64,000 nucleotides of DNA, from NCBI RefSeq assembly GCF_900096995.1, contig NZ_OANT01000005.1, positions 248,001-312,000 on the forward strand. The letters run 5' to 3'. The stretch is from Acinetobacter puyangensis (GTDB lineage: Bacteria; Pseudomonadota; Gammaproteobacteria; Pseudomonadales; Moraxellaceae). Shown piece after piece: positions 30,074 to 38,890 of the stretch (position 1 is the stretch's first letter; each line of letters starts with the position of its first letter). Both the position numbers and the translations under genes were made by a program. Under the pieces are notes generated by a model. It had not been told where the DNA came from. It made no database searches and saw only the letters and a program-made list of their open reading frames with translations.

Positions 30074-30163
30074 ATTTTCCGTGTTAAACATTGCCATTTA
30101 TTGATAGGTAACTTTAATCACTATTTTGATCTTAGCCTATCATTTATACATGGAAAAAAATAT

Positions 30164-31249
30164 TTAGACTTGAGCAATTTTTTTGGCTTGTTGTTCGGCG
30201 TGTAATTCACGACGACGGACTTCCGCTTTCACTTCCGGAATAATCCAGCGTCCATATTCCAATGCATCATACAATGGTTCATAACCACGATTCAGAAAAG
30301 TGGTGACTCCTGCATCATAATAATCTAATAAGGATTCTATAATGGTATCCGGCGTACCCACTAAAGCTGTCGAATCATGGGTTGCACCGACTGCCGTCGC
30401 AGTTGCCAACCATAAAGCTTTATCATGACGTTCACCTCTTTCTGCCGCTGCTAACAAACGCTGTGTTCCCGTACCGGCAACATGATTCGGTTGAGGTTGA
30501 AAGTTTTGTGCCAGTTTAGCCTGAATTTCATAAGCCTTTTTCCAAGCCAATTCTTCTGTAGGACCGATAATCAAGCGCACGGATAAACTGACACGCGGCG
30601 GCGCTTTGCCAATTTTTTCGGCAGCAAGATGTAATTTTTTAATTTGTTCTTTAACATCGGCTAGCGGCTCGCCCCACAATGCGTACAACTCGGCATGTTT
30701 GGCTGCCACTTCATATGCCGCATCCGATGAGCCACCAAAAGAAATTGGGATATGGGGTTGGGTCACAGGTTTGAGCGGATTAAAGGCGCCTTCAACCTTA
30801 AAATATTTACCTTCATAATCAAATGGTTGCTCAGAAGTCCAAGCCAGCTTTACAATATCCAGATATTCACTGGTGCGGGCATAACGTTCTGTTTTATCCA
30901 ATAAAAATTCACCATGCCCGGGTTCGGCAGTAATCCCGGTAATGGCATGTAAGCGTAACCTTCCGCCACCAGTATAATGATCCGCTGTGGCAAAAGCACG
31001 TGCAGCAATGGTTGGTGCAATCAATGCTGGGCGGTGTGCAATCATAAATTTTAAGCGTTCGGTATGTGCCGCGGCATAACTAGCCGTTAATAATGGATCG
31101 TGGGTTAAAGTTAAAACTGTATCAAAACCAGCATGTTCATGTGCTCTTGCCAAATCTCTTAAATATTCCAAATCAATACCTGATGCAGCAGATGTAGGCC
31201 GAGCTAACTGATTACGTGGGAATAATCCCCCAACAAATTCAACAGACAT
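30164..31249 (-). CDS. LLM-class flavin-dependent monooxygenase (organosulfur type)
   Basis: 361-residue luciferase-like monooxygenase related to SsuD/SfnG-type enzymes. Features are RLKFMIAHRPALIAPTIAARAFATADHYTGGGRLRLHAITG, TERYARTSEYLDIVKLAW and PISFGGSSDAAYEVAAKHAELYALWGEP. It would oxidise a sulfonate or sulfone with FMNH2 and O2. Start chosen at 31249: AAGGA is 7 nt from this ATG but too close to the one at 31255. A sigma-54 promoter lies about 165 bp upstream. Substrate unknown. Confidence 0.85.
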   Translation of the reverse strand: MSVEFVGGLFPRNQLARPTSAASGIDLEYLRDLARAHEHAGFDTVLTLTHDPLLTASYAAAHTERLKFMIAHRPALIAPTIAARAFATADHYTGGGRLRLHAITGITAEPGHGEFLLDKTERYARTSEYLDIVKLAWTSEQPFDYEGKYFKVEGAFNPLKPVTQPHIPISFGGSSDAAYEVAAKHAELYALWGEPLADVKEQIKKLHLAAEKIGKAPPRVSLSVRLIIGPTEELAWKKAYEIQAKLAQNFQPQPNHVAGTGTQRLLAAAERGERHDKALWLATATAVGATHDSTALVGTPDTIIESLLDYYDAGVTTFLNRGYEPLYDALEYGRWIIPEVKAEVRRRELHAEQQAKKIAQV

Positions 31250-31413
31250 TATCATTTCCTTAAGTTTTTTAAATGAAATTTAAACAAATCAATCAAAAAT
31301 TGTGCTTATGTTTCATCATTTATTCAGCCTCATAACAAGGAGGGTTTAATCAAGCATATGAATGATTAACATACATAAACAAGCACAGCGTATTTGTTTT
31401 CTATTATTCACGT

Positions 31414-31429
31414 TGCAGCAATTATGCCA
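31414..31429 (-). promoter_or_regulatory. Sigma-54 promoter of the LLM monooxygenase at 30164
   Basis: Minus strand TGGCATAATTGCTGCA, GG and GC 10 nt apart. A palindromic CAAC-T-GTTG (31477-31485) lies about 75 bp upstream of the expected start site. Confidence 0.65.
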
Positions 31430-31610
31430 ACAAAAAATCATTAAATTACAATTACTTAATTTTATATAAATAATACCAACTGTTGCTATCAAAACAATTT
31501 CATATCATTTTGTTGTGAATTCATCATTGTAAAATAAATAACAATGAATATGTTTTTATCAACGATAAATTGAACATCGAACAGTTCAATTTCTTTATGC
31601 CGTTGTATTG

Positions 31611-31638
31611 AAAAATAAAGCCACTAATCAACAGTGGC
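31611..31638 (-). terminator. Terminator of the TonB-receptor/hydrolase operon
   Basis: Stem GCCACT/AGTGGC with a 7-base loop, followed by T-rich sequence on the minus strand, 22 bp past the second hydrolase stop. Confidence 0.65.
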
Positions 31639-31659
31639 CGTACTTCTATTAATAAGCTC

Positions 31660-32907
31660 TTATTTTATTTTAGGATCACAAATTGATTCTACTTTTTCAC
31701 CTGCGATGACTTTCTTGGCAAAAGGCACTGAATCTTTTAATGATGCATTGACAGTCGCACTATGCCCTAAACCAAAATATAAATGTCCTTGAGCTGTTGT
31801 TCCCGCTTCACACAAATCTTTGACCAGTTTGACCTGACTACGGGCATCTGGTGTCACATCATTAGCGCCAGTACCGATAAATACTGGATGATTAATTTTT
31901 AAAGTTGGATAATAACCATAGTCTTTACCTTGCTGTTCCTGAATCAGTTTATATCTTTGAGACGGATTAGGCACCAATGCCTGTGCAGGCGTTAATGCAG
32001 CAAATTCAATATCACCCGTTAAACTGGATAGACAGCTAAAGCGTGCCTGTTCGACCAATGGTGCTGCCTGTGCTGTATATACATCCGATACTTTTAAATC
32101 TGGATTTAAACTCTGTGATACCAAAAAGCCGTAAATGCCATAACCAATCGATGGGCTGACCACATGCGGGTTTAAACTAAGTTGACTGCTTGATGGCGGT
32201 GCATTCGGATCACGATAAATTACCCCGGTACCAATCGAACCTTTAATATTAAGTTCTGGTGCATAGGTTGCAGAATACGATGAAGCTGCTACTGCCGCTG
32301 CGCCGCCTTGTGATTGTCCCACAATGACAAATTTATTGGCCAAAGGAAGTTTAGTTTTTAATGCAGCACGACCACTGTCCAATACACCATATGCCAGAGA
32401 CGGAACATTGATTAATAAATGCGGGCCTGCTACGCCTAAACCTTCATAGTCAGTGGCCACCACAGCAAAACCTTCTTGCAACCATCTGTTTAAATACTGA
32501 AGATCACGATAGGATCGCCCTGCTGTCGATGGTGCACAGCGATCGGCCAGTCCTACTGTACCATGTCCCCACAAGACAACTGGCCAACCGCCTTGTGGTG
32601 CTTGTCCTTTTGGCACATGAATACTACCGGAGACTACCACTGGTGTTTTACTGTCCTTACCACTGGTCGAACTATATAAAAACCGGATATTTTCACTGGC
32701 ATTTTCCAGTTTAACCTGTGGTTCAACAATTTTTTCTGTTTTTAATAATTCCCCTGGTTTTGCGGGAATATTGTGTGACCAATGATAAAATGCCGACACA
32801 CCGCCATCACCATATAGTTCTTTTGGCTGAGGAGGTGTTTGCGCAATACTGGCAAGAGATAATGTAAATGCGGTCGTAAATACCAGCGTTTTCTTTAAAA
32901 ATTTCAT
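31660..32907 (-). CDS. Secreted alpha/beta hydrolase (secretory-lipase type), copy 2
   Basis: 415 residues with a signal peptide (MKFLKKTLVFTTAFTLSLASIAQ). Catalytic elements of the alpha/beta fold are visible: oxyanion region WGHGTVGLADRCAPS, nucleophile elbow GQSQGGA, acid in GTGANDVTPDAR and His in GLGHS. It resembles bacterial members of the LIP secretory lipase family and probably hydrolyses esters in the periplasm. It is a close paralogue of the gene 20 bp upstream, a tandem duplication. Start at 32907 follows TGAGATC; the longer frame would overlap that gene. Confidence 0.82.
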   Translation of the reverse strand: MKFLKKTLVFTTAFTLSLASIAQTPPQPKELYGDGGVSAFYHWSHNIPAKPGELLKTEKIVEPQVKLENASENIRFLYSSTSGKDSKTPVVVSGSIHVPKGQAPQGGWPVVLWGHGTVGLADRCAPSTAGRSYRDLQYLNRWLQEGFAVVATDYEGLGVAGPHLLINVPSLAYGVLDSGRAALKTKLPLANKFVIVGQSQGGAAAVAASSYSATYAPELNIKGSIGTGVIYRDPNAPPSSSQLSLNPHVVSPSIGYGIYGFLVSQSLNPDLKVSDVYTAQAAPLVEQARFSCLSSLTGDIEFAALTPAQALVPNPSQRYKLIQEQQGKDYGYYPTLKINHPVFIGTGANDVTPDARSQVKLVKDLCEAGTTAQGHLYFGLGHSATVNASLKDSVPFAKKVIAGEKVESICDPKIK

Positions 32908-32926
32908 GTTGATCTCATCTGTTGTT

Positions 32927-34177
32927 TTACTCAAATTTGACTGAGCAGGTATTTTGAATGGGTTGATTATGGATTACCTTATTGGCAAAAGTCAGTGCAT
33001 CATTTAATGAATGGGGTACTGCTTCGCTATGCCCATGTCCATGATATACATGCGATTCCACTTGCGTACCCGCTTCACAAGCATCCTTAACCAGTTCTAC
33101 TTGGGTACGCGCATCAGGTGTGCGGTCATCGGCACCTGTACCAATAAATACGGGATGATTAATTTTCAAAGTCGGATAGTAAGAATATTTTTCCTCAAAT
33201 AATTTCTGTAATGCCAAATATTTATCGGACGGTTTATCCAGCAAGGCATCGGCAATACTGAGTTTTTCAAAACTCACATCAGAAAAGATTTGTCCTACAC
33301 ATTGCGAACGTGAATGCTCAACCAATGGAATGGCTTTTTCGGTGAACACATCACTGGCCTGTATACTCAGATCATATTGCTGTAATACATGAAAACCTAA
33401 AATTTGGTAAGCCAGTGCCGGATTAGGCTGATATTTATTTACCGCATTCAGTACAGGGCGCTCACTATTAGGTTTGCGATAAATTACGCCTGTTGCAATG
33501 GTGCCTTTGACATTAATATCCGGTGCATAACTTGCCGAATAAGATGCAGCGCCAAATGCCGCAGCACCACCTTGCGATTGGCCGGCAATAATCACTTGAT
33601 TGGCAACATTAAATTGACGACCCACTACGGCACGGGCGCTGTCCAAAATGTTATAGGACAATTGCGGCACGTTAATCAACAAATGCGGCCCCGCAACACC
33701 CAGCCCCTGATAATCAGGTTCAACCACGGCATAGCCCTGTTTCAACCACTGATTAAGATAATAGGCATTGCGATATACTCGCCCTGACCAAGATGGCGCA
33801 CACTGATCTGCCAGTCCAACCGTCCCATGTCCCCAAACCAATAACGGCCAACCGCCTTCTGGTGCCTTGCCCTTTGGCAAAAAAAGTGACCCGGAAACCA
33901 CGGTAGGAGAACGACTATCGATACCATTGGTAGAGGAAAATAAAATCCGATATTGATCTGCGCTATCCGCCAAACGAATACCTTGATCTAGAGGTTCAAA
34001 GCGCAATAATGTTCCGGCTTTATCCGGAATCTTTTGATCCCATTGATAAAATGCTGATAATTTTTGATCCCCATACAACGGGCTAGACTGATAGTGAATC
34101 ACAGGTTGGGCTGCAATAGACGTCAATGTCATACTTGCCCCAAGCAGTGATAAACAAAATTGATTAAACTTCAACAT
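32927..34177 (-). CDS. Secreted alpha/beta hydrolase (secretory-lipase type), copy 1
   Basis: 416 residues with signal peptide (MLKFNQFCLSLLGASMTLTSIAAQ) and the same catalytic layout as the next gene: WGHGTVGLADQCAPS, GQSQGGA, GTGADDRTPDAR and GHGHSEAV. The two proteins are similar along their whole length. It lies 22 bp after a TonB-dependent receptor gene, so receptor and hydrolases likely act on one substrate. The ATG at 34177 has GAGG five bases upstream. Confidence 0.82.
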   Translation of the reverse strand: MLKFNQFCLSLLGASMTLTSIAAQPVIHYQSSPLYGDQKLSAFYQWDQKIPDKAGTLLRFEPLDQGIRLADSADQYRILFSSTNGIDSRSPTVVSGSLFLPKGKAPEGGWPLLVWGHGTVGLADQCAPSWSGRVYRNAYYLNQWLKQGYAVVEPDYQGLGVAGPHLLINVPQLSYNILDSARAVVGRQFNVANQVIIAGQSQGGAAAFGAASYSASYAPDINVKGTIATGVIYRKPNSERPVLNAVNKYQPNPALAYQILGFHVLQQYDLSIQASDVFTEKAIPLVEHSRSQCVGQIFSDVSFEKLSIADALLDKPSDKYLALQKLFEEKYSYYPTLKINHPVFIGTGADDRTPDARTQVELVKDACEAGTQVESHVYHGHGHSEAVPHSLNDALTFANKVIHNQPIQNTCSVKFE

Positions 34178-34199
34178 ACTCACCTCGCCTTCCTATCCC

Positions 34200-36716
34200 T
34201 TAGAAGTCATAACTGATACGGCCATAGTAATAGGAACCATTGGCACCCTCTGGTGAGTTAAAGCTATATTTGGTTTTGCCGCCGTTAAAAGTCGATGGTA
34301 AATTTTCATCGGGATAACTGTCGAGTACATTGACGACGCCCAAATTAAATTTCAAACCTTTAATTAGACGTTGTGCGTTATACCCAACATCAATATCGGC
34401 AATCCATTGCGCACCATAAGTTTGATCTTGAGCAGGATTAGTGGCATTACGGCTGGTAAATTCACCATAACGACGTCCAGCCAAATTCAAGGTCCAATCA
34501 TTAATATGCCAGTTGGCATTCAAAATAATTTTGTCTTTTGGAGAACCTTCTTCGATCAGGCCACGCGTTGACCGAGTAGCAATCGAGGTCGATGGAATAA
34601 TATCGCCAGCAGCAGTAACAGCATCACGGGCAGCAGTGATTTCATTTTTATTTTTACCATAGCTTGCACTTAAATTTAACTGACCATAATCCTGTAAATC
34701 GACGCGATGCTTGGCAGTAAATTCAATACCGCGAGTACGTGTATCCAGCAAATTATTAAAAAATGCCACATTGGTAATGTTGGAATAAGGGGTGCCTGCA
34801 AAAGCATTGGTCACAACATCACCAATCAGGTTATCAGACAATAATACCCGGTTATCAATATCAATCTGATAAATATCAACTGTTGCAGAGGTATTCTGCG
34901 TGGGTTTCCAGACAAAGCCCAAAGAATAGTTGGTGGCTTCCTCCGGCTTTAAGTCAACTCCTCCCAGCAGTAAAGCGGCTTCACTACCCGGCAACACAGT
35001 ACGTTGCTGTACATCGCCAATTGAACCATCCGCAAAAGTCGTAGTTTGGACACTAAATGCGGTATAGCCCAACTGTACCAATGACGGTGCGCGATAGCCG
35101 GTACTTGCGGTACTTCGGATTGTTAATTGCGGCAATATGTCATATTTTAATGATAATTTACCATTATAAGTTGAACCAAAATCAGAATAATCCTCGGCAC
35201 GCAATGCTAAACCAGCATTCAGCTTTTCTGTAATATTAGCTTCAAAATCCAGATAAGCACCAATCACATTACGTTCAATACTGTGTTCATCTTGATCGGT
35301 AATACCGGCATAAATACCTGGTACTCCGACACCTGACACTTGGCTAGGGTTATAATAGGGACCACGGGTATAAGCGACCGGATCACCAGCAATTTGCTGA
35401 TATTCTTCCCAGCGATATGCCACCCCTGCCGATACGGTTAATGGGCTTGCCAAATTTCCAACGGCAAAATCCCGACTATAATCGGCACCGGCATTGTATT
35501 GTGAAAAGATATTTTCACCGGTGAAATATTCCGATGGACCTTCGGAACCATAACTTGGGTTAATCCCATTTAAATTACGGGTACTATGATTATTACGGCC
35601 AAAATTGGCAAAAACATCAAATTTCCCTTCTTTTTGTGTTCCGGACTTATACCCTGCGGTAAGGTCAAAATCGTCAACGGTTACTTCACTGATTGGAATA
35701 CGTCCATCGGGGTAACGTTCAAGATAATATTGTGAACGATTTAATAAGGCCGAGTTGTTCGGTAATTCGTAGAAATTCCGTCCGAATGTTACACGATGTC
35801 CATAAGTAGCAAAGCCATATAATGCATCAGTATCAGAAACAGGTAATTCTGCATTGACTGACACGTTATATTGATCTTTAATTTTGGGTGCACCAAATGA
35901 CCAATCCCGATAAGGTGTAGTGTCATTATTATATTGAGGCGTCGCATACGGATTTGAATAGCCTGCATAAAAATTCCGGTTATCAATATTGGTATTATCT
36001 GCATAGCCACGATCACCTGCATTAAATGCGACAGTTAAAAAGCCATCATTCGGCAAAGCAAATCCCTTCCAGCCATTAATGGCATTTTGCTCACCGTCAC
36101 CTCGTCTATATTCTCCATAACTATAAGAAATACCACCGCCTTGATCTTCGGATTTCAGAATAATATTCACCACACCGGCAATCGCATCCGAACCATACTG
36201 TGCAGCTGCGCCATCACGTAAAATTTCCACCCGTTGAATGGCACTCACCGGAATCAAACTGATATCTACAACCGCAGCACCACGACCACCTGCATAACCC
36301 TGACGGGTAAAGTAGGCAGAGTTATGACGACGTTTGCCATTCACTAAAATCAGGGTTTGATCGGCTGCCAAACCACGCAAGGCAAAACTCGGAGGTGTTG
36401 CTGAGGCAAAACCACCACCTGGCGTGGTGGGCAAACTGGCTGATGCAGATAAACTGACCAAAGCACGTGCTAAATCTGCTGCGCCAGTCTGTAATAATTC
36501 TTCCTGACTAATTACATCGACTGGTGCAGGTGAATCCAAATGACTATTCACTGCACGACGTGACCCTGTGACCACCACAGTCGATAAAGTAATCGCATCC
36601 TCGTCACTGGCCACAGTGGTTTGTGTATCATTGGCTAAAGTGATCGCGCTGGACAAGGCACTTAGTACAAATACCGATGACGTCAAAACAGGCTTCTTGA
36701 TAAATTTTTTAAGCAT
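34200..36716 (-). CDS. TonB-dependent outer-membrane receptor
   Basis: 838 residues: signal peptide, plug domain (VVVTGSRRAVNSHLDSPAP onward, IQRVEILRDGAAAQYGSDAIAGVVNIILK), 22-strand barrel and a terminal aromatic (YGRISYDF). It heads a three-gene operon with two secreted hydrolases, under a sigma-54 promoter at 36750-36765. By context it takes up an organosulfur ester or its product rather than an iron siderophore. Confidence 0.9.
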   Translation of the reverse strand: MLKKFIKKPVLTSSVFVLSALSSAITLANDTQTTVASDEDAITLSTVVVTGSRRAVNSHLDSPAPVDVISQEELLQTGAADLARALVSLSASASLPTTPGGGFASATPPSFALRGLAADQTLILVNGKRRHNSAYFTRQGYAGGRGAAVVDISLIPVSAIQRVEILRDGAAAQYGSDAIAGVVNIILKSEDQGGGISYSYGEYRRGDGEQNAINGWKGFALPNDGFLTVAFNAGDRGYADNTNIDNRNFYAGYSNPYATPQYNNDTTPYRDWSFGAPKIKDQYNVSVNAELPVSDTDALYGFATYGHRVTFGRNFYELPNNSALLNRSQYYLERYPDGRIPISEVTVDDFDLTAGYKSGTQKEGKFDVFANFGRNNHSTRNLNGINPSYGSEGPSEYFTGENIFSQYNAGADYSRDFAVGNLASPLTVSAGVAYRWEEYQQIAGDPVAYTRGPYYNPSQVSGVGVPGIYAGITDQDEHSIERNVIGAYLDFEANITEKLNAGLALRAEDYSDFGSTYNGKLSLKYDILPQLTIRSTASTGYRAPSLVQLGYTAFSVQTTTFADGSIGDVQQRTVLPGSEAALLLGGVDLKPEEATNYSLGFVWKPTQNTSATVDIYQIDIDNRVLLSDNLIGDVVTNAFAGTPYSNITNVAFFNNLLDTRTRGIEFTAKHRVDLQDYGQLNLSASYGKNKNEITAARDAVTAAGDIIPSTSIATRSTRGLIEEGSPKDKIILNANWHINDWTLNLAGRRYGEFTSRNATNPAQDQTYGAQWIADIDVGYNAQRLIKGLKFNLGVVNVLDSYPDENLPSTFNGGKTKYSFNSPEGANGSYYYGRISYDF

Positions 36717-36749
36717 ATTGCTTCCCCAATAAGATAGTCTTTATCTATG

Positions 36750-36765
36750 AGCAAAGCCGATGCCA
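36750..36765 (-). promoter_or_regulatory. Sigma-54 promoter of the receptor/hydrolase operon
   Basis: Minus strand TGGCATCGGCTTTGCT, an excellent -24/-12 match, GG and GC 10 nt apart, about 35 bp before the receptor start codon. Confidence 0.78.
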
Positions 36766-36986
36766 AAATAAATATTTATATTTTTTAATTACTTATTAAA
36801 TAGCATTAAATTATTCTGTCGTTTATCAAACATTTTTTGGATAAATTGTCTGGAAACAGACTTTTTCAAAGCTAAAACTAAAATACACTTATATTTAAAA
36901 GACTTTTTCTTAGAACTTTTAATCATTAACTTATGCTTAAAAGTTATTTTAGTTATATATTGCTATCATTTATCAATGAGCCAGAA

Positions 36987-37020
36987 TAAAAAAAGACCGT
37001 ATAGCAATGCCATACAGCCT
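36987..37020 (-). terminator. Rho-independent terminator after the ABC exporter pair
   Basis: 9-bp stem AGGCTGTAT/ATACGGTCT (two G-T pairs) followed by seven T on the minus strand, about 35 bp past the exporter stop. Confidence 0.72.
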
Positions 37021-37054
37021 TTTTCTCAATTCTTTTTCAACACAGCCCCATTCT

Positions 37055-38890
37055 TTAAACCTCACTCAGCTGATTTTCCTGATAGGAATTGTAAAGCTGA
37101 TAATAATTACCCTGTTGCTGCATCAATGTTTGATGCGAACCTTCTTCAATCACTGCACCATTGTGTATAACAGCAATTTTGTCTGCCTCTTTAATGGTAC
37201 TTAAACGATGTGCAATGATGATACAGGTCCGATTTTTACATAAGCGCCGCAGTGCAAATTGAATTTTTTGCTCGGTATAAATATCAATTGCCGATGTCGC
37301 TTCATCAAGAATCAAAATTTTGGGATTCGCTAAATAAGCACGGACCAGACAAATTAACTGGCGTTGGCCATGGCTGAGATTTACACCCAGCGTCCCCACT
37401 TCGGTAAGATAGCCCTGAGGCAATTGCTGTAAAATTTCATCAGCACCGAGCTCCTCAATTGCCTGAATTAATTCCTGATCGCTCGCATCAGGACGAATCA
37501 GCCGCAGATTGTCCAGTACTGTGCCGGTAAATAACACATTATCCTGTAATACAATACTGATCTGCTGTCTTAATGAAGCTTGTGCAATATCTTTGATATC
37601 GTAACGATCAATCAGCACGCTGCCTTGTTGAGTATCATAAAACCGGGTAAGCAATTGTACGACAGTGCTTTTTCCATGCCCGGTCGGTCCGACAATTGCC
37701 ACCACCTGCCCTGCAGCGATGTCCAGATTAAAATTCTGAAGGACCGGTTTGCTGGTATAGGCAAAATCAACATTTTGAAAGCGAATATCGCCACGAATCT
37801 TGTCTAAGTAGACCGCTTGATCTTTATCCTGAATCTCAGGTGCAGTGTCCAGTAATAGAAAAATACGCTGTGCACACGCTGTTCCATTGGCATAGCGTTC
37901 AAACAAATCGGTTAATTCTTGCAGTGGCGCCAAAAATAAGAACACATAAAAAATACTTTCGGCAAATTGCCCAATGGTAATTTCACCTGCACTATAACCA
38001 TAACTGCCGACCACGATTAATCCGGCTGTCCCCAAAGTCGACAAGATGCCTGTAAATGGCGCAAACCAACTGGTCCGTATACTCCCATCAATAATGGCAT
38101 GGTTAAAATCGTGTAATAATTGACGATAGCGTTGTTGATTTTTCTGCAAAAAATTTAATTGCTGAATGATTTTAACCCCATTCACCGTCTCAACCAGATG
38201 GGCAGTAAAGCGACTACGCTCTTCTGCAACTTTGGCCCAGCGTTTTTGCGAAATACGTTTAAAAATTACGGTGACCGTCAATAAAACCGGAATAATGGCA
38301 AACAATGTCCAAAAAAATGGTGGATAAATATGCCACAATAATACCGAAGCCAACGTACAGCGTAAAATCGCTGACAATAACTCTGGTGGCCCCTGTATCA
38401 ATAACGGTTCTAAAGTATCAACATCGCGATCGGCACGGCTAATAATTCGTCCTGCTTTGGTCTTATCGAAATAGCCTATACTTAAAGATTGCACATGCAA
38501 AAAAATCTTTTGCCGCAAATGGTTAATGACTTTTACTGCGGTGATACCGGTAAGATATTTTGAGAATCCCGATAAACCAAAACGTAATATCCAGCTCAGT
38601 AACAAAATGATCAGCGCCAAAGCCAATACTGAATGATGCAATTGCACCGTATCTCCAGCAAAAGTAAACCCCGAATCTAGAATGAATCCGACTACCCATG
38701 GACGCACAAAGATGGTCAAAACCTGAAAGATTTCCACCACAATCACCGAGAGAATCAAATATTTGACCGGTGTAATCAATGGCAACAGTTTTTTAAACAT
38801 GCCTCGATGAATCAAATTTTTGGATAATTTTTCTTCGATTTGTAAATCGGTCATTTTGATAGAATTGACATTTTTTACATTAGCATTCAT
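37055..38890 (-). CDS. ABC exporter half-transporter, catalytic-site subunit
   Basis: 611 residues: six-helix exporter membrane domain (about 45-330) and ABC ATPase domain. Walker A GPTGHGKST, signature LSHGQRQL, Walker B ILILDEATSAID and H-loop IIAHRLST are all canonical. The start at 38890 overlaps the upstream half-transporter by 11 bp and has AGGGG upstream. It probably pairs with that protein as a heterodimer. Substrate unknown. Confidence 0.88.
   Translation of the reverse strand: MNANVKNVNSIKMTDLQIEEKLSKNLIHRGMFKKLLPLITPVKYLILSVIVVEIFQVLTIFVRPWVVGFILDSGFTFAGDTVQLHHSVLALALIILLLSWILRFGLSGFSKYLTGITAVKVINHLRQKIFLHVQSLSIGYFDKTKAGRIISRADRDVDTLEPLLIQGPPELLSAILRCTLASVLLWHIYPPFFWTLFAIIPVLLTVTVIFKRISQKRWAKVAEERSRFTAHLVETVNGVKIIQQLNFLQKNQQRYRQLLHDFNHAIIDGSIRTSWFAPFTGILSTLGTAGLIVVGSYGYSAGEITIGQFAESIFYVFLFLAPLQELTDLFERYANGTACAQRIFLLLDTAPEIQDKDQAVYLDKIRGDIRFQNVDFAYTSKPVLQNFNLDIAAGQVVAIVGPTGHGKSTVVQLLTRFYDTQQGSVLIDRYDIKDIAQASLRQQISIVLQDNVLFTGTVLDNLRLIRPDASDQELIQAIEELGADEILQQLPQGYLTEVGTLGVNLSHGQRQLICLVRAYLANPKILILDEATSAIDIYTEQKIQFALRRLCKNRTCIIIAHRLSTIKEADKIAVIHNGAVIEEGSHQTLMQQQGNYYQLYNSYQENQLSEV

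Noticed and set aside
36820..36870. Enhancer repeat for the receptor/hydrolase promoter
   Set aside because: Only a loose TCAAACA was found at the expected distance, too weak to call despite the strong -24/-12 promoter.
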